A DNA stretch of 57,918 nucleotides from Rhodobacteraceae bacterium UBA6273. GTDB taxonomy: Bacteria > Pseudomonadota > Alphaproteobacteria > Rhodobacterales > Rhodobacteraceae. Below, piece by piece: positions 1 to 8,793 of this stretch (position 1 is its first letter; each line of letters opens with the position of its first letter). The stretch spans positions 1 through 57,918 of the forward strand of contig DJUV01000140.1 of assembly GCA_002440625.1 (NCBI GenBank), written 5' to 3'. Position numbers and translations under genes: made by a program. Under the pieces are notes generated by a model. The model was not told where the DNA came from, made no database searches, and worked only from the letters and a program-made list of their open reading frames with translations.

Positions 1-464
<464 letters not shown>

Positions 465-568
465 GGGGGTCTCCTCTTCCTGGTGTATTCAGACCGTCGC
501 GAGCATAGGCGCGTGCGTGGCGCATTCCACCCAGAAACGACGGTTCGTTCCAAGAATCTGAACGTAAA

Positions 569-586
569 ATAATTTGATCAAATTAT
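569..586. promoter_or_regulatory. 18-base AT-rich perfect palindrome, probable operator
   Basis: ATAATTTGATCAAATTAT is a perfect palindrome in the 188-base divergent gap between the peroxiredoxin and aldehyde dehydrogenase genes, and it stands out as AT-rich in a GC-rich genome. Such sites usually bind dimeric regulators (GntR, TetR or MarR type). No regulator gene is adjacent, so the cognate protein is unknown. It lies 67 bases before the aldehyde dehydrogenase start and could control the whole 653-6495 cluster. Confidence 0.5.
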
Positions 587-652
587 CGCCCGACCCCTTG
601 CCGCGACTCGCCCGCGCTGGCAGTCTCGCGCGCGAAAAGAAGGAGAGATGCG

Positions 653-2104
653 ATGATCGAGAAGCGGGATTTCTACATCGGCGGGCGCTGGGTTGCGCCG
701 GTTCAGGCCAAGGATCATCCGGTCATCGACCCTTCGACCGAAGAGACCTGCGCCATCATCTCGCTGGGTACTGCCGCCGATGCCGACCATGCGGTTGCTG
801 CTGCGAAGGCCGCGTTCCCGGCCTGGGCCGCAACCCCGCCGGCAGAGCGCAAGGCCGTTGTTGAGCGTATCCTCGCGGAATACGAACGGCGCAAGGACGA
901 GCTTGCCGCTGCGATCTCCATGGAAATGGGCGCTCCCATCGACATGTCGCGCGACAGTCAGGCGCCTTGCCTGCCGTGGCATCTGACGAACTTCCTCACT
1001 GCCTTTGACCACATCGAATGGGTCCGCCCGCTTGGTCCCCATGCCCCGAACGACCGGATCGCCCTGGAGCCGATTGGTGTTGTCGGCCTCATCACGCCGT
1101 GGAACTGGCCGATGAACCAGATCGCGCTGAAGGTCATTCCCGCACTCCTCGCGGGCTGCACCTGCGTGCTGAAGCCGTCCGAGGAAAGCCCCCTCAACGC
1201 GATGATCTTCGCCGAGTTCTGCCATGACGCCGGCGTGCCGCCGGGCGTCTTCAACCTCGTCAACGGTGACGGCATGGGCGTTGGCGCGCGGCTGTCCGAA
1301 CATCCGGATGTGGAGATGATCTCGTTCACCGGCTCGACCCGCGCCGGGCGCGCTATTTCGAAAGCGGCGGCGGAAACGTTGAAACGGGTGACGCTGGAAC
1401 TGGGCGGCAAGGGCGCCAACCTGATCTTCGCCGATGCCGATGCGAATGCCGTTAAGCGGGGCGTCCTTCATCTGATGAACAACTCCGGTCAAAGCTGCAA
1501 CGCGCCAAGCCGGATGCTGGTGGAGCGGAGCTATTACGATCAGGCGGTGGAGATTGCCGCCGAGGTCGCGAAGGGCGTCAAGGTCGCCCCGGCAAGCGAA
1601 CATGGCCGCCATATCGGCCCGGTGGTGAACAAGCGCCAGTGGGAGCAGATCCAGGCCCATATCCAGAAGGGCATCGACGAAGGCGCGCGGCTGGTTGCCG
1701 GCGGACTTGGTCTGCCCGAGGGCATGAACAAAGGCTTCTTCGTCCGTCCGACGGTTTTCGCCGATGTGACCCCCGGCATGACCATCGAGCATGAGGAGAT
1801 CTTCGGCCCGGTCCTGTCGATCATCCCCTTCGAGGATGAGGAAGAGGCGGTCAGGATCGCCAATGACACGCCCTACGGCCTGACCAACTATGTCCAGACG
1901 CAGGATGGTGCGCGCCGCAACCGCCTCGCCCTCCGGCTCAAGTCCGGCATGGTCGAGATGAACGGCAAATCGCGCGGGGCCGGATCGCCCTTCGGCGGCG
2001 TCAAGGCCAGCGGTCGGGCGCGCGAGGGCGGTCACTGGGGCATCGAGGAGTTCCTTGAGGTCAAGGCGATTTCCGGCTGGGACAACGCGCTCGCGGCGGA
2101 ATAG
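653..2104 (+). CDS. NAD(P)+-dependent aldehyde dehydrogenase
   Basis: Oxidises an aldehyde to the carboxylic acid using NAD(P)+. The 483-residue length is normal for the ALDH superfamily. Visible signatures are the oxyanion-hole Asn151 in TPWNWP, the cofactor-binding KPSEESP, the general base Glu249 in LELGG and the catalytic Cys282 in NSGQSCNAPSR, plus EEIFGPV and SPFGG near the C-terminus. An AAGGAGAG Shine-Dalgarno sits 5-12 bases before the ATG. It heads a plus-strand cluster with an MttB-like methyltransferase and a flavin oxidoreductase, so oxidation of an aldehyde released by amine or betaine demethylation is plausible but inferred; the substrate cannot be read from sequence. Confidence 0.93.
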   Translation: MIEKRDFYIGGRWVAPVQAKDHPVIDPSTEETCAIISLGTAADADHAVAAAKAAFPAWAATPPAERKAVVERILAEYERRKDELAAAISMEMGAPIDMSRDSQAPCLPWHLTNFLTAFDHIEWVRPLGPHAPNDRIALEPIGVVGLITPWNWPMNQIALKVIPALLAGCTCVLKPSEESPLNAMIFAEFCHDAGVPPGVFNLVNGDGMGVGARLSEHPDVEMISFTGSTRAGRAISKAAAETLKRVTLELGGKGANLIFADADANAVKRGVLHLMNNSGQSCNAPSRMLVERSYYDQAVEIAAEVAKGVKVAPASEHGRHIGPVVNKRQWEQIQAHIQKGIDEGARLVAGGLGLPEGMNKGFFVRPTVFADVTPGMTIEHEEIFGPVLSIIPFEDEEEAVRIANDTPYGLTNYVQTQDGARRNRLALRLKSGMVEMNGKSRGAGSPFGGVKASGRAREGGHWGIEEFLEVKAISGWDNALAAE

Positions 2105-2110
2105 GACCGA

Positions 2111-2845
2111 ATGCGGATCGCCGTCCTCTCTGACATTCACGGCAATGCCGATGCGTTAGAGGCTGTACTTCGGGACGTGAAGCGGCGGAGCCCCGATGCC
2201 ATCGTCAACCTCGGCGACTGCTTTTCCGGTCCGCTCGACATTCTGCGGGCCCATGAGCTGCTGGCAGGGGCGGGCGTAACGGCGACGGTGCGCGGCAACC
2301 ATGACCGCGCGCTTCTCGACCCTGCCGCGATGGATAGTTGGGACAAAATGTCGGCGCCGCAGGTGACGGAAGCGATGCGCGACTGGATCGCGGCGCTGCC
2401 GGCCACGGCGGTGCTGGACGAGCTTTTCCTATGTCATGCTACGCCGCAGGACGACACCGGCTACTGGCTCGATGCCTATACCGGCGACGGCATCGCCCGC
2501 CGCGCCGACCTGGTGGCAATCGAGGCGAAGGCCGCCGGCGTCCCGCAAAGGGTCATGCTTTGCGGCCATACCCATGTCGCCCGGATGCTGCACCTGCCGG
2601 GCGGGCGGCTGATCGTGAACCCCGGTTCCATCGGGTCGCCCGGCTATGTCGATGATCCGCCGCGCGGTACCCGCCGCGTCTTTTCCGGCAGCCCGGCGGC
2701 AAGCTACGCGACGCTCGACCGCATCGGCGGGCGCTGGACCGCCTCGCTCCATCTCGTGCCCTATGATACCGGCCCGGCGATCGCGCTTGCCCGCGCAACG
2801 GGCGCCGACGACTGGGTGCAGGCACTAGAGACCGGCTGGCTCTGA
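2111..2845 (+). CDS. Calcineurin-like metallophosphoesterase (YfcE/MJ0936-type)
   Basis: Metal-dependent phosphoesterase or phosphodiesterase of 244 residues. The motifs of the fold are in order: DIHGN (Asp8, His10), NLGDC (Asp36), RGNHDR (about 62-67) and CGHTHV, with a late NPGSIGSPG segment typical of the single-domain YfcE/MJ0936 group. It begins 6 bases after the aldehyde dehydrogenase stop, so it is very likely co-transcribed. The physiological substrate is unknown. It could be a general phosphodiesterase rather than a pathway enzyme. Confidence 0.85.
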   Translation: MRIAVLSDIHGNADALEAVLRDVKRRSPDAIVNLGDCFSGPLDILRAHELLAGAGVTATVRGNHDRALLDPAAMDSWDKMSAPQVTEAMRDWIAALPATAVLDELFLCHATPQDDTGYWLDAYTGDGIARRADLVAIEAKAAGVPQRVMLCGHTHVARMLHLPGGRLIVNPGSIGSPGYVDDPPRGTRRVFSGSPAASYATLDRIGGRWTASLHLVPYDTGPAIALARATGADDWVQALETGWL

Positions 2846-2863
2846 GTCCACAACTGCGACCCT

Positions 2864-2892
2864 CTATCCACGAATTGCGACAATTCGGATAG
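2864..2892. promoter_or_regulatory. Long inverted repeat before the MttB-like gene
   Basis: CTATC(CA)CGAATTG, a CGA centre, then CAATTCGGATAG form a 12-base-pair inverted repeat interrupted only by a 2-base bulge. There is no T-tract after it, so an operator or mRNA hairpin is more likely than an intrinsic terminator. It lies in the 133-base gap between the phosphoesterase and the MttB-like gene. Confidence 0.4.
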
Positions 2893-2978
2893 CCGGAATG
2901 TCGCCCGCGATACTATCCTCCGCCGCCGGATGCCCCCTAAAATCGGGCGATAGCCAGTCCCAGGGAGGCAAGCCCGCG

Positions 2979-4523
2979 ATGTCCGAAGCAAGCGAAATCC
3001 GAACGCGCCATGGTGGACGAGAGGCTCGGCGGCGCGAAAGGTCCCACAAGACAACCGGCCCCGGACGCCCCTATATCGTCCGGAACATCCCGACCTATGA
3101 CATCCTGTCGGAAGACAATCTGCAACGGATCGAGACGGCCGCCGACCGCATCCTCGCCGAGACAGGCATCGAGTTCCGCGACGATCCCGTGGCGCTCGAA
3201 CACTGGAAGCGCGCTGGCGCGAAGGTCGACGGGCTTCTCGTCCGCTTTGAGCCGGGGATGCTGCGCGAGATCCTGCGCTCCGCCCCGCCGGAGTTTACCC
3301 AGCACGCCCGCAACCCGGCCAATTCGGTCAGGATCGGCGGCCGGAATGTCATCTTTGCCCCCGCCTACGGTTCGCCCTTCGTGATGGACCTCGACCGGGG
3401 GCGGCGCTTTGGCTCGATTCAGGACTTCGAGAATTTCATCAAGCTCGCGCAATCCTCGCCGTGGTTCCACCATTCCGGCGGGACGATCTGCGAGCCGACA
3501 GACGTGCCGGTGAACAAGCGCCATCTCGACATGGTCTATGCCCATCTCACGCTCTCCGACCGCTGCTTCATGGGCTCGGTCACGGCGGAAGAGCGCAGCG
3601 AAGACAGCATCGACATGGCGCGGATAGCCTTCGGCCGCGACTTCGTCGATGAAAACTGCGTCATCCTCGGCAACGTCAACGTCAACTCGCCGCTCGTCTG
3701 GGACGGCACTATGACGAAGAGCTTGCGCGCCTATGCCCGCGCCAATCAGGCCGCCGTGATCGTACCCTTCATCCTCGGCGGCGCCATGGGGCCGGTGACG
3801 AATGCCGGTGCCATCGCGCAGTCGCTTGCCGAAACCATGGCCGGTTGCGCCCTGACGCAACTGGAACGGAAGGGCGCGCCGGTGATCTTCGGCAACTTCC
3901 TATCGTCGATGTCGCTCCGCTCCGGCTCACCCACCTTCGGCACGCCGGAACCGGCCATCGGCTCCATGGTCATCGGGCAACTGGCCCGCCGCCTGAACCT
4001 ACCGCTCCGATGCTCCGGCAACTTCACCACGTCGAAGCTGCCCGACGCACAGGCGATGACAGAAGGCACCATGTCGATGCTCGCCGCGATCCATTGCGGC
4101 GCGAACTTCATCCTGCATTCGGCGGGCTTCCTCGACGGGCTGCTGTCTATGTCCTACGAGAAATTCATGCTCGACACCGATCTTTGCGGGGCGCTTCATA
4201 CCTATCTCGACGGCGTGAGGATCGACGACAACCAGTTGGCCGTGGACGCTTTCGCCGAGGTCGGGCCGGGCAATCATTTCTTCGGCTGCTCGCACACCAT
4301 GGCCAATTACGAAACCGCCTTCTGGGATTCGGAAACCGCCGACAACGAGCCTTTCGAGAAATGGGAGGCGGCGGGCAGCGACGATGCCGCGACCCGTGCC
4401 AACGGGCTCTGGAAGCTGAAGCTTCGGGAATACGAAGCGCCGCTGCTTGATGAGGGCATCGACGAGGCGCTGAAGGAGTTCGTGGCGAAGAAGAAGTCGG
4501 GTATGGCGGATGCCTGGTACTGA
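2979..4523 (+). CDS. Trimethylamine methyltransferase (MttB) family protein, non-pyrrolysine type
   Basis: Member of COG5598. MttB enzymes transfer a methyl group from a methylated amine to a corrinoid protein; non-pyrrolysine relatives act on glycine betaine and other quaternary amines. From the ATG at 2979, preceded by AGGGAGG at 2963-2969, the product is 514 residues; an in-frame ATG at 2898 has no ribosome site. The 514 codons contain no in-frame TAG, so pyrrolysine is not used. The conserved start region RNIPTYDILSEDNLQRIE and central GGAMGPVTNAGAIAQSLAE match the family. The next gene is an NADH:flavin oxidoreductase that overlaps its stop. No corrinoid protein or methyl-tetrahydrofolate transferase is in the window, so the methyl acceptor is unknown. 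Confidence 0.87.
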   Translation: MSEASEIRTRHGGREARRRERSHKTTGPGRPYIVRNIPTYDILSEDNLQRIETAADRILAETGIEFRDDPVALEHWKRAGAKVDGLLVRFEPGMLREILRSAPPEFTQHARNPANSVRIGGRNVIFAPAYGSPFVMDLDRGRRFGSIQDFENFIKLAQSSPWFHHSGGTICEPTDVPVNKRHLDMVYAHLTLSDRCFMGSVTAEERSEDSIDMARIAFGRDFVDENCVILGNVNVNSPLVWDGTMTKSLRAYARANQAAVIVPFILGGAMGPVTNAGAIAQSLAETMAGCALTQLERKGAPVIFGNFLSSMSLRSGSPTFGTPEPAIGSMVIGQLARRLNLPLRCSGNFTTSKLPDAQAMTEGTMSMLAAIHCGANFILHSAGFLDGLLSMSYEKFMLDTDLCGALHTYLDGVRIDDNQLAVDAFAEVGPGNHFFGCSHTMANYETAFWDSETADNEPFEKWEAAGSDDAATRANGLWKLKLREYEAPLLDEGIDEALKEFVAKKKSGMADAWY

Positions 4524-6495
4524 GACGCACGCACACGTCCTGTCGCCAATCACCCTGCGCGGCCAGACGCTGAGGAACCGCATCGTCTTCGGCGCCCATA
4601 CCGCCAACATGTCTGACGCCGGTTTGCCCGGTCCGCGCTTTGCCGGCTACCTTCTGGAACGCGCACTTGGCGGCGCTGGCATGATCGTGGCCGAGCCGAT
4701 GCCGGTCCACCGAACCGGCGTCCTGACCCGCGGCAATTTCCTCCATTCGACCGACGAGGTGATCCCGCATTTCCGCAAGGTGACGGAGCCGGTCAAGGAG
4801 GCGGGCGCCGTCATCCTCCAACAGCTTTACCACATCGGCGCCCATGGCGATTCCGACCTGAGCTTTCAGCCGCACTGGGGGCCGTCGGGCGGGCCGTCCT
4901 ACCATGATAGCGACGGTTCCCACGCCATGACCGGGGCTGAGATCGAGGAGCTGATCGCCGCCCATATTGCCGCCGCCATCCGCTGCCAGAAGGCGGGGTT
5001 TCAGGGGGTCGAGGTCTGGGCCGCCTACCATTCGCTGCTCGATCAGTTCTGGACGCCGTGGTCGAACCGCCGCACCGACGAATGGGGCGGCAGCCTTGAG
5101 AACCGCACCCGCCTGTCGCGCCGGATCATCGAAGGCATCCGCAAGGCCTGCGGCGAGGAATTCATCATCGGCCTCGCCATTTCCACCTCCGATGCCCATG
5201 ACGTGCTCTTGCAGGGTGAGGCGCTTCTGGAGACCGTCGCGCTGCACGACGCCACCGGCCATGTCGATTACGTGACCTGCGGCCACGGCGGCTACATGGA
5301 TTTCGAGCGGCTGATGCCGACCTTCCTCTATGGCGAGAAACTGACCGCGCCCTTCACCGAGGAACTGAAGCGCGTCCTGAAACACGCCAAAGTGACATCG
5401 GAGGCGCATGTCAGGACCCCCGAGAATGCCGAAGCCATCATCGCCTCGGGCCAGGCTGACATGGTCTCCATCGTGCGCGGCCAGATCGCCGACCCGCATC
5501 TGGCGCGGAAGACGGCGGAGGGCCGGGCCGGAGATGTGCGCGGCTGCATCTCCTGCAACCAGATGTGCTGGGGACGGCGGAGCCGCGACTACTGGATTTC
5601 CTGCCTCGTCAACCCCTCGGCGGGGCGCGAATTCGAATGGGGCGGCGACCGTTTCACCCCTGCCGCCCGCCCCCGCCACATCGTCGTCGTTGGCGCCGGT
5701 CCCGCCGGGCTGGAGGCCACCCGCGTCGCGGCGGAACGCGGCCACCGCGTCGACCTTTTCGAAGCCCAACCAAGAATCGGCGGCCAGTTCCGTCTGGCCG
5801 GCGAACAGCCCCGGCGCGGTCAGGTCCTCGACCTGCTCGACTGGTACGAACGCCAGCTTTCAAAGCTTCAGGTCCGCCTCCATCTCAACAGTTATGCCGA
5901 TGCCGATGATATTCGCGCCCTGAACCCCGATGCCGTGGTCCTCGCCACCGGCTCGCTGCCGGATGAGGACGGCTTCCAACGCTGGCTACCCGCCCATGAC
6001 CGTCTGCCGGGGATCAACAAGGGCAACGTCTGGTCGCCCGAGGCTGTCATGCGGCGCGAGGCCAAGCTTGGGTCCGAGGTGATCCTTTATGACGAAGGCG
6101 GTCACTGGCGCGGCCTTGGCACCGCCTGGGCACTGGCCGAACGCGGCCACAAGGTCACGATTGTCACGCCCGAGACCTTCATCGGCAAGGAACTGGCTCG
6201 AACCTCCGCCGATATCGGCCTCCGGCCGCGGCTGGTAAAACTCGGCGTCAGCTTCCTGACCGAACATCTGATCGCCGAATGGCACGGCAATGGCGCCACG
6301 CTCAGGAATCTCCTGACCGGCGCGGAAACCCGCCAGCCTGCGAGCGCACTTGTGATGTCGACAACCAACCGCGCCTTCGATCCACTGTCGCAGGAGCTTG
6401 CGGGAATAGAGACGCATCTCATCGGCGATGCCGCCGCCCCCAGACAGGCGCCTTACGCCTTCCATGAGGGCCGAAAGACCGGCCTCAGCCTCTGA
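4510..6495 (+). CDS. NADH:flavin oxidoreductase/NADH oxidase, TMADH/dienoyl-CoA reductase type
   Basis: A 661-residue multidomain flavoenzyme. Residues 1-340 are an old-yellow-enzyme TIM barrel (FMN), followed by a 4Fe-4S cluster motif with Cys346, Cys349, Cys353 and Cys365, then a Rossmann dinucleotide-binding domain starting VVVGAGPAG at 392-400. This architecture is shared by trimethylamine and dimethylamine dehydrogenases, 2,4-dienoyl-CoA reductase and betaine/stachydrine demethylases. The start ATG overlaps the end of the MttB-like gene by 14 bases, implying translational coupling and a common substrate. An oxidative N-demethylase role for a methylated amine or betaine is the best inference; dienoyl-CoA reduction is the alternative. 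Confidence 0.87.
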   Translation: MPGTETHAHVLSPITLRGQTLRNRIVFGAHTANMSDAGLPGPRFAGYLLERALGGAGMIVAEPMPVHRTGVLTRGNFLHSTDEVIPHFRKVTEPVKEAGAVILQQLYHIGAHGDSDLSFQPHWGPSGGPSYHDSDGSHAMTGAEIEELIAAHIAAAIRCQKAGFQGVEVWAAYHSLLDQFWTPWSNRRTDEWGGSLENRTRLSRRIIEGIRKACGEEFIIGLAISTSDAHDVLLQGEALLETVALHDATGHVDYVTCGHGGYMDFERLMPTFLYGEKLTAPFTEELKRVLKHAKVTSEAHVRTPENAEAIIASGQADMVSIVRGQIADPHLARKTAEGRAGDVRGCISCNQMCWGRRSRDYWISCLVNPSAGREFEWGGDRFTPAARPRHIVVVGAGPAGLEATRVAAERGHRVDLFEAQPRIGGQFRLAGEQPRRGQVLDLLDWYERQLSKLQVRLHLNSYADADDIRALNPDAVVLATGSLPDEDGFQRWLPAHDRLPGINKGNVWSPEAVMRREAKLGSEVILYDEGGHWRGLGTAWALAERGHKVTIVTPETFIGKELARTSADIGLRPRLVKLGVSFLTEHLIAEWHGNGATLRNLLTGAETRQPASALVMSTTNRAFDPLSQELAGIETHLIGDAAAPRQAPYAFHEGRKTGLSL

Positions 6496-6519
6496 GCTTC
6501 TTCGTTGCTGAAGTACCCC
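6494..6519 (-). repeat. Dispersed intergenic element, copy A (short form)
   Basis: Read on the minus strand this is GGGGTACTTCAGCAACGAAGAAGCTC. The same core (GGGGTAttTCAGCAACGAAGAAG) occurs in plus orientation near 9686-9710 and 34900-34923. Copy A starts at the stop codon of the flavin oxidoreductase gene and lacks the longer G/C hairpin part present in the other two. Confidence 0.6.
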
Positions 6520-6521
6520 GG

Positions 6522-6566
6522 GGTCGTCCATTGGTGCGCCATTGGTTCGAGAACCAGTGGACGACC
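6522..6566. terminator. Large hairpin between convergent genes, possible bidirectional terminator
   Basis: GGTCGTCCA (6522-6530) pairs perfectly with TGGACGACC (6558-6566), and an inner TGGTTC-GA-GAACCA hairpin (6543-6556) sits inside. It occupies the gap between the convergent flavin oxidoreductase and truB genes. There is no clear T-run on either side, so termination is inferred from position only. Confidence 0.4.
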
Positions 6567-6582
6567 GGCAGCGCCCCGGCGG

Positions 6583-7485
6583 TCAGAGATTGAACACCCG
6601 GCTCGGGTGAAGTTCCCCCGACTTGTAGATCCCGACCGCCACCGCGCGGCCCTGATAGCTCGCCCAGGCCTCGTCGCCCCAGGCCACGTCCGAAGCGAAG
6701 ACCATGCCCGGATTGCCGTTCTTCAGCCGCGCCGCCCCTTCGGGTGTCGCCTTCAGCTCCGGCAGGTCGGCAAGCCCGACCTCCAGGGGCAGGAGAAGCG
6801 CATCCAGCGCCTCGGTCTTCGCCAGTGCGTCGATCCGGTCGAGGCTGACCCCATCGGCGGCGGCAAACGGCCCCGACCATTCGCGGCGGAGCCGCAACAC
6901 ATGGCCGTGGCACCTCAGCGCCGCGCCAAGGTCGCGGGCGATGGAGCGGACATAGCCACCCTTGCCGCAGACCATCTCAAGCTCGACCGTGTCAGCATCG
7001 GGCCGCGCGGTCATCTCAAGGCTTTCGACCCAGAGCGGCCGTGCGGCAAGGTCCATTTCCTCACCTGCCCGCGCCAGCGCATAGGCGCGCTCGCCCTCGA
7101 CCTTCACGGCGGAAAACTGCGGCGGCACCTGCATGATGTCGCCCCGGAAGGCTTCAAGCGCAGCGGCAATTTCGGCATCCGAGGGGCGCAGGCCGGAGGA
7201 GGCGATGACCTCGCCTTCGGCATCGTCGGTATTGGTGGCCGTGCCCAGCCTGACCGTGAAGCGGTAGCACTTCAGCGCGTCGGTGATGAAGGGCACGGTC
7301 TTCGTCGCCTCACCCAGGGCGACGGCAAGCACGCCCGTCGCTTCCGGGTCCAAAGTCCCGGCATGGCCGGCCTTCTTCGCGCCGAAGGCCCAGCGCACCT
7401 TGTTGACCACGGCAGTCGAGGTCACGCCCGCCGGTTTGTCCACGATGAGCCAGCCCGAGATGTCGCGACCGTTCTTGCGTCCCAT
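6583..7485 (-). CDS. truB: tRNA pseudouridine(55) synthase
   Basis: Isomerises U55 in the T-loop of tRNAs. The 300-residue product has the TruB signature [14 protein letters not shown] with catalytic Asp46, the VDKPAG N-terminal motif and [13 protein letters not shown] chose the ATG at 7485 ([13 protein letters not shown]) because homologues start this way and AAGG lies 6-9 bases before it; a second ATG at 7503 would add six residues. It is the last gene of the minus-strand set rbfA - phosphodiester glycosidase - truB. In many bacteria rbfA and truB are direct neighbours behind infB, so the middle gene is an insertion into a translation operon. Confidence 0.95.
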   Translation of the reverse strand: MGRKNGRDISGWLIVDKPAGVTSTAVVNKVRWAFGAKKAGHAGTLDPEATGVLAVALGEATKTVPFITDALKCYRFTVRLGTATNTDDAEGEVIASSGLRPSDAEIAAALEAFRGDIMQVPPQFSAVKVEGERAYALARAGEEMDLAARPLWVESLEMTARPDADTVELEMVCGKGGYVRSIARDLGAALRCHGHVLRLRREWSGPFAAADGVSLDRIDALAKTEALDALLLPLEVGLADLPELKATPEGAARLKNGNPGMVFASDVAWGDEAWASYQGRAVAVGIYKSGELHPSRVFNL

Positions 7486-7540
7486 GACCTTCGCCTTTCG
7501 CATCCGAAGGGGCGCGGCTTAGCGAAAGCGCCCCTTCGCG

Positions 7541-8284
7541 TCAATCCGCCGGAACCACCAGCCCGACCATCGGCCCCATCGGCAGGCCAAAGTCATTGCG
7601 CCCAAGCTCCGGCGCGTAGAGGCGCGAGATGTTGCCATCGAAGTAAAGCGCTTCGGGCACCTTCAGCCCGTCGCGGAAGAAGCGGGCGAAGCTGTCGAAG
7701 TTCACCCGGGCGTCGGAAAGGACAAACCAGGCGGTCTGCCCGTCGGCGCTGACGCCGACGCCGTTGCGGTAATGGAGCGAGTCGGAGGCGGGCAGGAAGT
7801 TCGGGTGAAGCTTCCCGTCGATCACCAGCATCGGGCCGGACTGGGTGGCAAAGCGGCAATCGGGCGGGGCCTCGGCATAACGGCGCGATTCGATCACCGT
7901 GAAGCGCCCGGCCTCGATGCAGAAGACGCCGTTCGGCAAAAGCCCGAAATTGCCCGGCCCGTCGCGGGTGACGATGTCGTGCGCGACAGTCCCGTTTTCG
8001 ATGTAAAGACCGACCGGGCTGCGGTCGGGGTGATACATGCCGGCGTTCATCGCGAAGGCAAGCTTCCGGCCTTCGCCCGCGAGGGCCGCATCGACGCTGT
8101 CGAAGCCGGCCAGTCGCCGGCCGTCGGCACCGTTGAGGAAAAGCCGCAGGTCGTCGCCTGACTTCGCTTCGCAGACGGAATAGGTCACGCCTTCGAAAGG
8201 CATCGCGCGGCAGCTTTCCGCCGCTGCCGGCAGGGGCAGGGCGGCGAGCAGCAACGCGAGAACATCAGGCCAGATCTTCATCAT
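7541..8284 (-). CDS. Phosphodiester glycosidase family protein (NAGPA/DUF2233), exported
   Basis: 247 residues with an N-terminal signal peptide (hydrophobic VLALLLAALPLPAAA, probable cleavage after AAA at about residue 22). The family includes the uncovering enzyme NAGPA and bacterial N-acetylglucosamine-phosphodiester glycosidases. Family-type motifs visible are FAMNAGMYH, VGLYIENG, NFGLLPNGVFCI, SGPMLVIDG and LYFDGNISRLY. The start overlaps the end of rbfA (8265-8284) and truB follows 55 bases later, so it is in the rbfA-truB transcript. A periplasmic role on a glycan or phosphoglycan is likely, but its substrate is unknown; the context (ribosome and tRNA maturation) does not explain it. 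Confidence 0.85.
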   Translation of the reverse strand: MMKIWPDVLALLLAALPLPAAAESCRAMPFEGVTYSVCEAKSGDDLRLFLNGADGRRLAGFDSVDAALAGEGRKLAFAMNAGMYHPDRSPVGLYIENGTVAHDIVTRDGPGNFGLLPNGVFCIEAGRFTVIESRRYAEAPPDCRFATQSGPMLVIDGKLHPNFLPASDSLHYRNGVGVSADGQTAWFVLSDARVNFDSFARFFRDGLKVPEALYFDGNISRLYAPELGRNDFGLPMGPMVGLVVPAD

Positions 8285-8696
8285 CCTGGCTGTCTGCCGG
8301 CGTTGCGGCGATGTCGCGCTGCACGCGCTCGTCGGCGAAAAGCCGGCGCATGTTGTCCATGCGGTCGAAGGTTTCGTCGATCATGAAGCGCAGCTCGGGC
8401 GCGAACTTGAGTGAGACGTCGCGGGCGATCACATGGCGGATCTCGCCACGGGAACGGTTGAGCGCCTTCAGCGCCTCTGCCGCCTCGCCGCCGCCAAGGG
8501 GCAGCACATAGGCGGTGGCCACGCGCAGGTCGGCCGAGACCTTGACCTCGCCCACGGTGATGGACATGCGCGCAAGGTCGTCATTGTGGATCTCGCCCCG
8601 GCTCAGCGCCTCGGACATGGCGCGGCGGATCGCTTCGCCGACGCGAAGCTGGCGCTGCGACGGGCCTTTGCCGGTGCTGGTGCGGTTATGTGCCAT
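8265..8696 (-). CDS. rbfA: 30S ribosome-binding factor RbfA
   Basis: Late 30S assembly and cold-adaptation factor with a KH-like fold. The 143-residue product has the family core PSQRQLRVGEAIRRAMSEAL near the N-terminus, then DDLARMSITVGEVKVSADL and FAPELRFMIDETFDRMDNM. I start at the ATG at 8696 (MAHNRTSTGKGPSQRQ), which agrees with relatives; an in-frame ATG at 8714 would add six residues. Neither has a strong Shine-Dalgarno. The stop overlaps the phosphodiester glycosidase start by 20 bases, and dapB diverges 97 bases upstream. Confidence 0.95.
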   Translation of the reverse strand: MAHNRTSTGKGPSQRQLRVGEAIRRAMSEALSRGEIHNDDLARMSITVGEVKVSADLRVATAYVLPLGGGEAAEALKALNRSRGEIRHVIARDVSLKFAPELRFMIDETFDRMDNMRRLFADERVQRDIAATPADSQDDEDLA

Positions 8697-8793
8697 GCGC
8701 CCGATGTAGGCCATGCGCGCCCGCCCCGCAACGGGGCTTTGCCAAGTGCTGCGCGACCGGCTAAACGAAGCCCAGTCTGTGAAGGGGGACGGC

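Noticed and set aside
578..2140. 520-codon minus-strand frame opposite the aldehyde dehydrogenase gene
   Set aside because: The translation is rich in Arg, Gly and Ala with no recognisable motif, while the plus strand encodes a complete ALDH with all catalytic residues.
2979..4523. Pyrrolysine-containing MttB
   Set aside because: There is no in-frame TAG in the 514-codon gene and no pyl genes nearby, so it belongs to the non-pyrrolysine branch.
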